Assembly (NCBI GenBank): GCA_041688815.1
Contig: JBDNHK010000023.1
Location: 1 to 64,000 of the forward strand
Direction of reading: 5' to 3'
From: Rhabdothermincola_A sp041688815
GTDB lineage: Bacteria; Actinomycetota; Acidimicrobiia; Acidimicrobiales; Acidimicrobilacustridaceae
Length of the DNA stretch: 64,000 bases
Shown in pieces: positions 24,461-33,608 of the stretch (position 1 is the first letter of the stretch; the number at the start of each line of letters is the position of its first letter). A model generated the notes under the pieces. That model searched no databases, was not told where the DNA came from, and was given only the letters and a program-made list of their open reading frames with translations. The translations under genes and the position numbers were made by a program.

Positions 24461-26263
24461 TCAACCCCTCGACCGTTCCGTCTCGTCGGCCAGGGCCAGC
24501 CACGTCTCCTCGGCTGCCCGGAGATCAGCCGAGGTCCGGATGAGGTCCTCGCCGAGGGCTCGCAACTCGGAGTGGTCGGTGGTCGAGGCCTTCTGGGCCA
24601 GGTCGGACTCGATCTGCTGGCGTCGCCGCTCGAGGCGGGCGACGTCCTTGTCGGCCTCTTTGAGGAGTCGCCGCAGCGTGTTCGGGCTGCGGGGGCCAGG
24701 GGTGGCCGCGCCCTTGGGCGTCGTTGCGGGTCGCAGTGCGGCCGATGGGCGGCGTTTCGAGGTCGTCGCCATGGCGGACACCGTGGCCCGCCCGCGCACG
24801 CGCCGGGCCCGGCGCTCGTCCTCCCATGCGGCGTAGCCACCCGGTCGCCGCCCGGGGGCGGTCACACCGTCCATCACCAGCACGTCGGTCACCGTTCGTT
24901 CGAGGAAGGCCCGGTCGTGGGAGACGACGATCAGGGCACCGGGCCAGTCGTCGAGGAACTCCTCGAGGACGCGCAACGTGTCGAGATCGAGGTCGTTGGT
25001 GGGTTCGTCGAGCAGCAACACGTTGGGTTGGGCGGCGAGCACCAGGAGCAACTGGAGGCGCCGTCGTTCACCACCCGAGAGCAGGCCGACGGGCGCCCAC
25101 TGGGCGTCGGTGTCGAACCAGAAGGACTCGAGCAGGGCGGCATCGCGCCAGTCGGGAACGCGGTGTCCGCCCCCGAGGGCGTCGCGTACCCTCTGGGCCG
25201 GGTCGAGGGTCACCCCGATCTGGTCGTAGTACCCGAGCCGGACCGTTGGTCCAGCAACGATTTGCCCGCTCGATGGCGTGCGTCGCCCCGCGATCAGGTC
25301 GAGCATCGTGGACTTCCCGACCCCGTTCGGTCCGACGATCCCCAGCCGCTCGCGGTTGTCGATCATCAGCTCGACGTGGTCGAACAGGGGCGGGTGTCCG
25401 TCATGGGCGAAGCCCACGCGGTGGAGCTCGATGACCTTGTCGCCGAGGCGGGGGGTGCCGAGATGCAGGTCGGGGATGCCGCCACGGGCGGCAGCCTCGG
25501 CCCGACCCTCCACGACGGCGGTGGCGGCCTCGATCCGGGCCTTGGGCTTGCGGGTCCGGGCCGGTGCGCCCCTACGCAGCCAGGCCAGTTCCTTGCGGGC
25601 CAGCACCCGCCGGCTCGACTCATCCGATGTTGCCTTTTCCTCGCGCTCGGCTCGCCCCTCGAGGTAGGCGCCGTAGCCGCCGTCGTGCAGGTAGCCCTGC
25701 CCGCGATCCAGTTCGAGGACCTGGGTGGTGACCCGGTCGAGGACATGGCGGTCGTGGGTGACCAGCACCAGGCCACCCCGATAGCCGGCCAACCGTTCCT
25801 CCAGCCAGGCCACGGCGTCGATGTCGAGGTGGTTGGTGGGCTCGTCGAGGACCAGTAGGTCGCTGTCGGCCACGAGGGTGCGAGCGAGCGCCACCCGCTT
25901 GGCCTGCCCGCCCGACAAGGAACCAGTGTCGGTGTCGGCGAGGCCCGACATCCCGAGGTGATCGAGCACGGCCGCCGCTTCCCAGGCATGCTCGGCTCCA
26001 CCCTCCACCGCGGCGAGCACCGAGCCGCTCGGGAGCACCGGCCGCTGGGTGAGCGAGGCCACGCGGACGCCGCGCCCGGTCCGGACCGCACCGGACTCGG
26101 GGGTCGTCTCCCCGGTGAGGACCGACAGCAGAGTGGACTTGCCGCAGCCGTTCAGGCCCACCACCCCCAGGCGATCACCGGTCGACAGGGTGAGGGAGAG
26201 TTCGCCGAACAGGGGTCGACCGGGTCGGGTCATGGTCACGCGGTCGAGGTCCACCAGTATCAC
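24461..26263 (-). CDS. ABC-F ATPase, Uup-like
   Basis: 600 residues, two ABC domains and no membrane part. First domain: VVGLNGCGKSTLLSVLTG, LSGGQAKRVALARTL, LLVLDEPTNHLDIDA, VLVTHDRHVLD. Second: IVGPNGVGKSTMLDLIAG, LSGGERRRLQLLLVL, VLLLDEPTNDLDLDT, VVSHDRAFLERTV. Between them is the linker with KELAWLRRGAPARTRKPKAR, typical of Uup (the K-E-x-x-W-x-R-R-G motif), and at the end a basic linker plus a coiled-coil (LKEADKDVARLERRRQQIE) like the Uup C-terminal DNA-binding domain. Such proteins act on ribosomes or branched DNA. Intact and monocistronic. Confidence 0.92.
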   Translation of the reverse strand: MILVDLDRVTMTRPGRPLFGELSLTLSTGDRLGVVGLNGCGKSTLLSVLTGETTPESGAVRTGRGVRVASLTQRPVLPSGSVLAAVEGGAEHAWEAAAVLDHLGMSGLADTDTGSLSGGQAKRVALARTLVADSDLLVLDEPTNHLDIDAVAWLEERLAGYRGGLVLVTHDRHVLDRVTTQVLELDRGQGYLHDGGYGAYLEGRAEREEKATSDESSRRVLARKELAWLRRGAPARTRKPKARIEAATAVVEGRAEAAARGGIPDLHLGTPRLGDKVIELHRVGFAHDGHPPLFDHVELMIDNRERLGIVGPNGVGKSTMLDLIAGRRTPSSGQIVAGPTVRLGYYDQIGVTLDPAQRVRDALGGGHRVPDWRDAALLESFWFDTDAQWAPVGLLSGGERRRLQLLLVLAAQPNVLLLDEPTNDLDLDTLRVLEEFLDDWPGALIVVSHDRAFLERTVTDVLVMDGVTAPGRRPGGYAAWEDERRARRVRGRATVSAMATTSKRRPSAALRPATTPKGAATPGPRSPNTLRRLLKEADKDVARLERRRQQIESDLAQKASTTDHSELRALGEDLIRTSADLRAAEETWLALADETERSRG

Positions 26264-26397
26264 GAGCAGAGGCTAACGACCGTCGGGTCGAGGTCGGGCG
26301 AGGAGGGCGCGGGCCCGCAACGGTCCGCACGGGCTACGTTGACATCGTCGGCCGCTGGGGGAGCAGCCGATCGAAACTGAATCGACTCCGTGGAACC

Positions 26398-27675
26398 GTG
26401 AACGACCCTCTCACCGGTGGCGCCGCCACGCCCGTGTTGTCGCCGGCACCGGCGGGCTCGGCCGCGCTCGACGGTTCGGACGCCGACGGGGATCCAGCGC
26501 AACACCAACGGGCCAGGCCCGGGCGATGGTGGGTGACGCTGTTGTGGTTCATCGCCGTCGCCGCGGTGGTGTGGGTGGTGGTGTGGCTGTCGGCGGCCTA
26601 CCTGCCCCGCACCGACCTCTACCCACGCGGGTCCGGCGGGCCCGGCGGGGCCTGGTTCGAGGGATGGGCGCGATGGGACGCGTACTGGTATCGCGCCATC
26701 GTCGAGGACGGCTACAGCTATTACCCGGGGGTGCAGTCGGCGGTGGCCTACTTCCCCACGTATCCGGCGGTGTTGTGGGCGGTCAGCGGGTTGTTCCCCA
26801 GCGTGTTCGTGGCCGGCAGCGTGGTCACGTTGGTGAGCGGGGCGGTCGCGGTGGTCACCTTCCGTCGGTGGGCCGGTCTCTTCCTCGCCCGGCCGGGAGC
26901 CACGACGGCAGCAGCCCTGCTGGTGTTGTACCCGTTCAGTTGGTACCTGTTCGGGGCCATCTACGCCGATGCCCTCTTCCTGGCCGTGGCCATCGGTGCT
27001 TTTCTCGCCCTCGAACGTGACCGGCTGTGGCTGGTCGCCCTACTCGGCACGGTGGCCACCGTGAGCCGGCCCACCGGTATCGCCGTGGCCCTCGGGCTGG
27101 TGCTGCGCCTGCTCGAGATCCGCAATGCCGATGCCCGCTCGTGGCGGTCGCGCCTCGATCCCAGGTCGTTGCGACGGCGCGACTACCTGGTGTTCACGAG
27201 CTTCGCCGGGATCGTGGGGTGGGTGATCTACCTGGGTGTGCAGTTCGGTGATCCCTTCGCGTTCTCGAGCGTGCAGGCGGCGCGTGGGTGGGACCAGCCG
27301 GCGAGCCCCTCGACCTGGCTCAAGTTCAGCTTCTTCCGCAACCTCTCGGCCACGCACCTCAACGACAGCTACTCGATCTCGCTCCTGCTCCAGGCGGCTC
27401 TGGCGGTCGTGGCTCTGGCCCTCATCGTGGTCGTGTGGCGGCGTCTCGGCTGGGGCTATGCGGGGTACTGCATGGTCGTGGTGGCCATGCCGCTGGTGGG
27501 AAGCAAGGACTTCATGGGCATCGGTCGCTACCTGCTGCCGGCCTTCCCGGTGTTCGCGATAGCCGGGGCGCTGCTGGTCGGGCGACCGAAGATTAGGATG
27601 GCGGTTCTCGGCGCATCGGGGGTGACCCTGCTGGTCATGGCCTCATTCTTCGCCCGCGGGTACTACCTGGCCTGA
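26398..27675 (+). CDS. PIG-V-like integral membrane mannosyltransferase
   Basis: 425 residues; after a ~45-residue Ala/Pro cytosolic N-terminus there are about 9-10 hydrophobic helices. WFEGWARWDAYWYRAIVEDG carries the luminal acidic motif (W-D-x-x-W/H-Y) of GT-C mannosyltransferases of the PIG-V group, followed by VAYFPTYPAVLW, YPFSWYLFGAIYADALFLA and TVSRPTGIAVALG. It probably uses a polyprenyl-phosphate-mannose donor on the outer membrane face. The start is a GTG at 26398, 134 bp from the divergent ABC-F gene. A second member of the same family lies at 56.9-58.2 kb. Confidence 0.82.
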   Translation: MNDPLTGGAATPVLSPAPAGSAALDGSDADGDPAQHQRARPGRWWVTLLWFIAVAAVVWVVVWLSAAYLPRTDLYPRGSGGPGGAWFEGWARWDAYWYRAIVEDGYSYYPGVQSAVAYFPTYPAVLWAVSGLFPSVFVAGSVVTLVSGAVAVVTFRRWAGLFLARPGATTAAALLVLYPFSWYLFGAIYADALFLAVAIGAFLALERDRLWLVALLGTVATVSRPTGIAVALGLVLRLLEIRNADARSWRSRLDPRSLRRRDYLVFTSFAGIVGWVIYLGVQFGDPFAFSSVQAARGWDQPASPSTWLKFSFFRNLSATHLNDSYSISLLLQAALAVVALALIVVVWRRLGWGYAGYCMVVVAMPLVGSKDFMGIGRYLLPAFPVFAIAGALLVGRPKIRMAVLGASGVTLLVMASFFARGYYLA

Positions 27676-27743
27676 GCGCGGGGACGAGGCGGTAGCATCT
27701 TTTGCACGATCACCACCGTGTTTTCCTGGGAAGGCCATCTGTC

Positions 27744-28406
27744 ATGACGATCGACGCCGACACCACGCCCGACGCCGACACCAAGCCCGACGCCGACGCT
27801 GACCCCACCCCCGTGCTGGCGGTCTCGCCCGAGGCGTTGGCCCGGGTACTCGAGATCCGCGACGGCGAGGACGATCCGGGCAGTCTGTGCCTGCGGGTCA
27901 CCATCAACGGCGTGTCCGGGCCCGACTACGCCTACGACCTCGCCTTCGAGGCCGCGGCCGATGCCGACGAGGACGACGACGTCTGCGGGCAGAGCGGGCT
28001 CACGGTGGTGGTGGCGGCCGACAGCATCGACCGCATGCGGGGCTCCACCCTCGACGTCCCTCGTAACCAGGGCCAGGCCGGACTCGTGATCCGCAACCCC
28101 AACCGTCCCAACCCGCTGGCGGGCAAGGACATCGTGCTCACCGGTGACGTGCCCGACCAGGTACGCCAGCTCCTCGAAGAGTCGATCAACCCGAGCCTGG
28201 CCGCCCATGGTGGGTACGCCGAGCTGGTCGGGATCGAGGGCAGTGCCGCCTATCTCACGATGGGTGGGGGTTGCCAGGGCTGCGCCATGAGTGCGGCCAC
28301 CCTGCGCGAGGGCATCCAGGTGGCGATCCTCGAGGCGATCCCCGAGATCACCGAGGTCGTCGACGTCACCGATCACCAGGCCGGCGACAACCCGTTCTAC
28401 ACCTGA
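27744..28406 (+). CDS. Fe-S biogenesis protein, degenerate A-type domain plus NifU C-terminal domain
   Basis: 220 residues from the ATG at 27744 (GGGAAGG lies about 9-15 nt upstream). The N-terminal half (AVSPEALARVLEIRDGE, LCLRVTINGVSGPDYAYDL, VVVAADSIDRMRGSTLDV) is like the IscA/HesB fold, as in NfuA, but lacks the three A-type cysteines. The C-terminal half is an Nfu domain (VRQLLEESINPSLAAHGGYA) with the cluster-binding CX2C in GGGCQGCAMSAATLREGI. The architecture equals that of NfuA, which carries 4Fe-4S clusters to targets. A leader of DADTTPDADTKPDADADP Asp/Thr/Pro repeats precedes the domain. Confidence 0.88.
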   Translation: MTIDADTTPDADTKPDADADPTPVLAVSPEALARVLEIRDGEDDPGSLCLRVTINGVSGPDYAYDLAFEAAADADEDDDVCGQSGLTVVVAADSIDRMRGSTLDVPRNQGQAGLVIRNPNRPNPLAGKDIVLTGDVPDQVRQLLEESINPSLAAHGGYAELVGIEGSAAYLTMGGGCQGCAMSAATLREGIQVAILEAIPEITEVVDVTDHQAGDNPFYT

Positions 28407-28784
28407 CGTCGCCGTCACGTCGGCGTCACCTTGCTGTCGGGCCCCGGGAGCTCAACGCCATCAGTATTCGGGAAGAGCCCGTACGGTGCTCACCGTGCCG
28501 GGTCCGGTCTCGACCAGTGACTCCTCGGGGGTCGTGAGCCACCACCACAGCCACACGAGGCGCAGGAACTGCGGGGCCTGTTGCGGAACCGGGTGCTGTG
28601 CCAACGGAGATGGAGTCCCATCGTGCGCCGAGCCCGGTGCCAGAAGGCCCGGCCTCCACCCCGAGGGACGTCCCCCCGGAACGGCTGGAATCTGTCCCGG
28701 CCGCAACAAACTTGCTATGCAATGTGAACTATCTGGTACCTTCCGGTTCGTCGAGATCTCACGTCGTCCACGAGGAGACCCAAC
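28407..28784. other. Intergenic region upstream of the DUF35-Ltp operon
   Basis: No gene is supported. Most of it is GC-rich, but 28703-28740 is strikingly AT-richer (AAACTTGCTATGCAATGTG then AACTATCTGGTACC), which is where the promoter and any operator for the following operon are likely. TTGCTA could be a -35 element; no good -10 at standard spacing stands out. GGAG at about 28771-28774 is the ribosome site of the next gene. Confidence 0.5.
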
Positions 28785-29801
28785 ATGGCAGATGTCGTCC
28801 GCGAGTCGGTCTTCCGACTCCAGTTCCCGTTCCAGCGCACGTTGGGCCCCACCATCGGGGCCTTCGCGTCGGCGCTGGCCGAGCAGACCCTGATCGGGGT
28901 GAAGGTCGGCGATCGGGTCATCACCCCTCCGCTCGAGTACGACCCCGAGAACGGCGCCGATGCCGGCACCGACTTCGTGAGGGTCGGACCGAAGGGCACC
29001 GTCACCACCTGGACGTGGGTACCCGAACCCACCCACCTGCACCCGCTCGCCCACCCCTTCGCCTTTGCCTTCGTCCTGCTCGACGGGGCCGACACCCCGA
29101 TGTTCCACGCCGTGAACGTCGGATCGGTGGATGACATGCGTATCGGCATGCGGGTCGAACCCCGTTGGCGGGCCGAGCGCGAAGGACGCATCGACGACCT
29201 CGAGGCCTTTGTGCCCGCGACCGACGACGGCCCGAGCGACGGAGCCGGTGAGCCCTGGGTCGCACCCGCCGAGCTTTCCGTCGATCACATGGAGATGGAC
29301 TGCGACCTCACCTATGTCGACAACTCTGCTCCGGCCACGCTCATCTGGATGCAGGCGCTGCTCGACGGAAAGCTCCTCGGGCAGACCTGCCCGGCCTGCG
29401 GGCGCACCTACGTCGGCCCCCGGGGCCTGTGCTGCGTCGACGCCATCGAGCTCGACGAGACGCACCTGGTCGAAGTGCCCGATCGCGGGGTCGTCACCAA
29501 CTTCACCATCATCACGCCGACGCCTTATCCCGGCCAGACCGAGACCGAGCCCTTCGTGCGGTGCTCGATCCTGCTCGAGGGCACCGACGCCGTGCTCAAC
29601 CAGCAGACGGTGCTCGAGATCCCGGCCTCGGAGGTGCGGGTCGGTCTTCACGTCGAGTGCGTCTGGGCTCCGCCCGAGGAGCGCAACGTCGACGACGTCG
29701 GCAATCGCGGCTGGGGGGTCGGCGGCGACTGCATGCGGGGCTGGCGGCCCACCGGCCAGCCCGACGAACCGGCCGAGAACTATGTGGAAAGGATGATGTG
29801 A
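28785..29801 (+). CDS. Two-domain DUF35/OB-fold protein (ChsH2/Rv3521-like)
   Basis: 338 residues with two DUF35-type OB folds. The N-terminal one (IGVKVGDRVITPPLEYDP, then PFAFAFVLLDGADTPMFH) has lost the zinc-ribbon cysteines; the C-terminal one (from about 180) keeps CPACGRTYVGPRGLCC and the OB strand VVTNFTIITPTPYPGQTE. DUF35 proteins pair with thiolase-like partners, e.g. ChsH2 with Ltp2 as a sterol side-chain retro-aldolase. Order DUF35-Ltp-Ltp matches M. tuberculosis Rv3521-Rv3522-Rv3523 as I recall it. ATG 28785 has GGAG upstream. Its stop shares one base with the next gene's ATG. Confidence 0.85.
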   Translation: MADVVRESVFRLQFPFQRTLGPTIGAFASALAEQTLIGVKVGDRVITPPLEYDPENGADAGTDFVRVGPKGTVTTWTWVPEPTHLHPLAHPFAFAFVLLDGADTPMFHAVNVGSVDDMRIGMRVEPRWRAEREGRIDDLEAFVPATDDGPSDGAGEPWVAPAELSVDHMEMDCDLTYVDNSAPATLIWMQALLDGKLLGQTCPACGRTYVGPRGLCCVDAIELDETHLVEVPDRGVVTNFTIITPTPYPGQTETEPFVRCSILLEGTDAVLNQQTVLEIPASEVRVGLHVECVWAPPEERNVDDVGNRGWGVGGDCMRGWRPTGQPDEPAENYVERMM

Positions 29802-30864
29802 TGCCCCGTTCCGAGAGCGACATCGCCATCGTCGGCTACGCCATCTCACCGATGCTGCGGCGTACCGATCAGACCGAGACCATGATGATGCTGCCGGTCG
29901 TGGCCGGAGCCATCAAGAGCGCCGGGCTCACCAAGGACGACATCGGGTTCACCGTGTCGGGCTCGTGTGACTACCTGTCGGGTCAGGCCTTCTCCTTCGT
30001 GTCCAACGTCGACGCGTACGGGGCCTGGCCACCGATCAACGAATCGCACGTGGAGATGGACGGGTCGTTCGCGCTGTACGAGGCGTTCGTGCGTCTCCTG
30101 CAGGGCGACATCGACACGGCCGTCGCCGCCGGGGTGGGCAAGAACTCCAACTCCGATCCGAGCACGCTCTACACGATCGAGATGGACCCGTACTACCTCA
30201 CCCCGCTGGGAGCCGACCCCTGGTCGCTGCACGCGTTGCAGTACCGGGCGCTGCTCGACTCCGGTAAGGCCACCGAGCGCGACGTGGCCGAGCTGGTCGC
30301 CCGCAACCGGGCGTCGGCCAAGGAGAACATCCACGCCCAGGTGTCGGGTGACTACGACGTCGACGAGCTCCTCGCCGCCGACTACATCCGCACGCCGTTG
30401 CGTCGCCACGACCTGCCACCGATCACCGACGGCTGCGCCGCGGTGGTGCTGGCCCGGGGTCAGAAGGCCTACGAGCTGTGTGAGCGCCCCGCGTGGATCA
30501 CCGGTATCGACCATCGCATCGAGCCGCACCTGCCCACACTCCGCGACCTCACGACCTCGGTGTCCACCACGCGAGCCGCCAAGGGGGCCGGCCTGGCTGC
30601 GGGACCGGTGGAGGTGGCTGAGCTGCACGCGCCGTTCAGCTACCAGGAGCTCATTCTCGCCGAGTCCCTGGGGCTCGGCGCCGACACCCAGATCAATCCC
30701 TCGGGTGGCGCGTTGGCCGCCAACCCGGTCATGGCCACCGGCCTCATCCGCATGATCGAGGCCGCCAAGCAGATCATTGAGAACGGCAAGCGCCGCACGT
30801 TGGCTCACACCACGTCCGGCCCCTGCCTTCAGCAGAACCTCGTTGCGATCCTGGAGGGTGACGA

Positions 30865-30868
<4 letters not shown>
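29801..30868 (+). CDS. Thiolase-like lipid-transfer/aldolase subunit (Ltp4-like)
   Basis: 355 residues with the SCP-x/Ltp thiolase fold: DIAIVGYAISPMLRRTDQTE at the start, VEVAELHAPFSYQELILAE near the end. The thiolase nucleophile block (normally N-x-C-x-S-G) is replaced by VEMDGSFALYEAF, and the C-terminal G-H-P motif reads SGGALAANPVMATG, so both the Cys and the His of thiolysis are missing. That argues against thiolytic cleavage and for a retro-aldol or scaffold role with the DUF35 partner. It begins on the last base of the DUF35 gene and overlaps the next gene by 4 nt. Confidence 0.85.
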
Positions 30869-32022
<1,154 letters not shown>

Positions 32023-32044
32023 GTTGCCGGAAACTCGAATCAGA

Positions 32045-32078
32045 CGAGGGCCGGCCGCGTGGAGCGAGCCGGCCCTCG
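32045..32078 (+). terminator. GC-rich hairpin, possible terminator
   Basis: Arms CGAGGGCCGGC (32045-32055) and GCCGGCCCTCG (32068-32078) pair perfectly over 11 bp, with a 12-nt loop in which CGC and GCG can add three more pairs. Only a weak pyrimidine tail follows (CCCCCTCTT). It lies between the Ltp3-like stop and the patatin start, so it probably ends the lipid operon or attenuates read-through. Confidence 0.6.
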
Positions 32079-32100
32079 CCCCCTCTTCGGAAAGGCTCGT

Positions 32101-32937
32101 GTGGGCAAGGCACTGGTGCTCGGCGGCGGGGGAGTGGCGGGGGTGGCCTGGGAGACCGGGCTGCTGCTCGGCCTGGCCGACGCCGGGGTCGACCTGACCG
32201 ACGCCGATCTGGTGGTCGGCACGTCGGCGGGGTCGGTGGTGGCGACCCAGATCACGACGGGCATTCCCCTCGCCGAGCTGTACGAACGCCAGCTCCGGCC
32301 CCTCGACCAGACCACCGAGATGGCCGTGGAGTTCGACACGGACGCATTCGTCGCCACGTTGTTCGAGTTGTTGGCCGACGAGCCTGACCCCGTCGAGCTC
32401 CGTCGACGGATCGGCGCGTTGGCCCTGGCCGCCACCACGCCCAACGAGGCCGAGCGCCGGGCCGTCATCGCCGGGCGATTGCCGGTGCAGGACTGGCCCG
32501 ACCGCCCCCTGGTCGTCACTGCGGTCGACGCCGCCACCGGCGAGTTCGTGGCGCTCGACCGCTCGTCGGGGGTCGATCTGGTATCGGCGGTGGGCGCCAG
32601 CTGTGCCGTCCCCGGGGTGTGGCCGCCGGTCACCGTCGGCGACCGCCGGTTGGTCGACGGGGGCGTCCGGTCCATGGTCAACGCCGACCTCGCCGCCGGC
32701 CACCAGCGGGTGGTGGTGGTGGCGCCCTTCTCGGTGGGCCTCGGAGGCAGCGTCGACGACGAGGTTGCCGCCCTGCGGGACGAGGGGGCGTCGGTGGCGG
32801 TGGTGACGGCCGACCGGACCAGCACGCTGGCCTTCGGTACCAACCCGCTCGACCCGGCGACGCGGGTGCCGTCGGCGGAGGCCGGCCGGGCCCAGGCCGC
32901 TTCGGTGGTCGAGATGGTGGCCGAGGTGTGGGCGTGA
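32101..32937 (+). CDS. Patatin-like phospholipase
   Basis: 278 residues. Oxyanion loop LGGGGVAGVAWETG at the N-terminus, catalytic serine in VGTSAGSVVA (G-x-S-x-G, about residue 38) and the dyad aspartate in VDGGVRSMVN (D-G-G). These are the complete Ser-Asp dyad motifs of bacterial patatins, lipid acyl hydrolases. No signal peptide or membrane segment. An in-frame GTG at 32059 lies inside the hairpin; the GTG at 32101 is preferred because CGGAAAGG ends 5 nt upstream and homology begins at once. Overlaps the MarR gene by 4 nt. Confidence 0.9.
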   Translation: MGKALVLGGGGVAGVAWETGLLLGLADAGVDLTDADLVVGTSAGSVVATQITTGIPLAELYERQLRPLDQTTEMAVEFDTDAFVATLFELLADEPDPVELRRRIGALALAATTPNEAERRAVIAGRLPVQDWPDRPLVVTAVDAATGEFVALDRSSGVDLVSAVGASCAVPGVWPPVTVGDRRLVDGGVRSMVNADLAAGHQRVVVVAPFSVGLGGSVDDEVAALRDEGASVAVVTADRTSTLAFGTNPLDPATRVPSAEAGRAQAASVVEMVAEVWA

Positions 32938-33428
32938 GCGCGACCGGGCCCCGGCCGCGTATTGACCCGGTCGGAGTTCGGCGCGAGTTGCGAGACGCCC
33001 TCGCCGCGCTGTCGCGCATCACGGGGAGCTCGCGCCTCGATCGACTCAACGCGGCCCGATCCGGTGTGTCCATCGGCTTCGTCGCCGTGGGCGTCCTCGG
33101 CCGGGTCATCGAGGATGGCCCGATCCGGATGAGCGAGCTCGCCGCGGCTGGGCGCATGCAACCGGGGGCCCTCACCCGCCAGGTGCAGGCGCTCGAGGCC
33201 GAGGGCTATGTGCGGCGTCGCCCCGATCCCGCCGACGGGCGGGCCAGCGTGATCGCCGCCACCCGGGCCGGCTGCGCCGCGTACCGGAGGGTCGACGCGG
33301 CCACCGACTCGCTGATGGCCGAGCAACTCGCCGGCTGGACGCCCGAGCGACTCCACGCCCTGGTCGACCAGCTCGACCGCCTGGTCACGGACCTGCGCGC
33401 CGTTCCGCCCGGTCGACGCACCCGCTGA
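32934..33428 (+). CDS. MarR-family transcriptional regulator
   Basis: 164 residues. Winged helix-turn-helix visible as IRMSELAAAGRMQPGALTRQ (helices 2-3, recognition helix MQPGALTRQVQALEAEG) followed by the wing YVRRRPDPADGRASVIAA; dimerisation helices flank it (RRELRDALAALSRITG and the C-terminal RLHALVDQLDRLVTDL). The D-x-R-D-G-R-type wing is typical of MarR. Start GTG overlaps the patatin stop (GTGA), so the two are co-transcribed, and the regulator may control the patatin or the upstream lipid genes; no operator was identified. Confidence 0.9.
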   Translation: MSATGPRPRIDPVGVRRELRDALAALSRITGSSRLDRLNAARSGVSIGFVAVGVLGRVIEDGPIRMSELAAAGRMQPGALTRQVQALEAEGYVRRRPDPADGRASVIAATRAGCAAYRRVDAATDSLMAEQLAGWTPERLHALVDQLDRLVTDLRAVPPGRRTR

Positions 33429-33539
33429 CCCAGGCTTTCTGGAGCTCCCACGGGGGTTCGCCTTCTGACCGGTGTCCTGGGCGACGGATGGGCTGTCAGC
33501 CCGTGGCGAGCCAGCCATTGCGCTCATCACGAAACCGTC

Positions 33540-33555
33540 AGCCCGGTACCGGGCT
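33540..33555. terminator. 16-bp perfect palindrome between convergent genes
   Basis: AGCCCGGT followed directly by ACCGGGCT, then CGGATTCCTCTCTT. It sits in the 180-bp gap between the MarR and dxs stop codons, where a bidirectional terminator would be expected. A perfect palindrome with no loop is not an ideal terminator, so the role is uncertain. Confidence 0.35.
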
Positions 33556-33608
33556 CGGATTCCTCTCTTGCATCCATCCGCAGAATCTCCGCAGAGCCCC
33601 GGCTCCGC

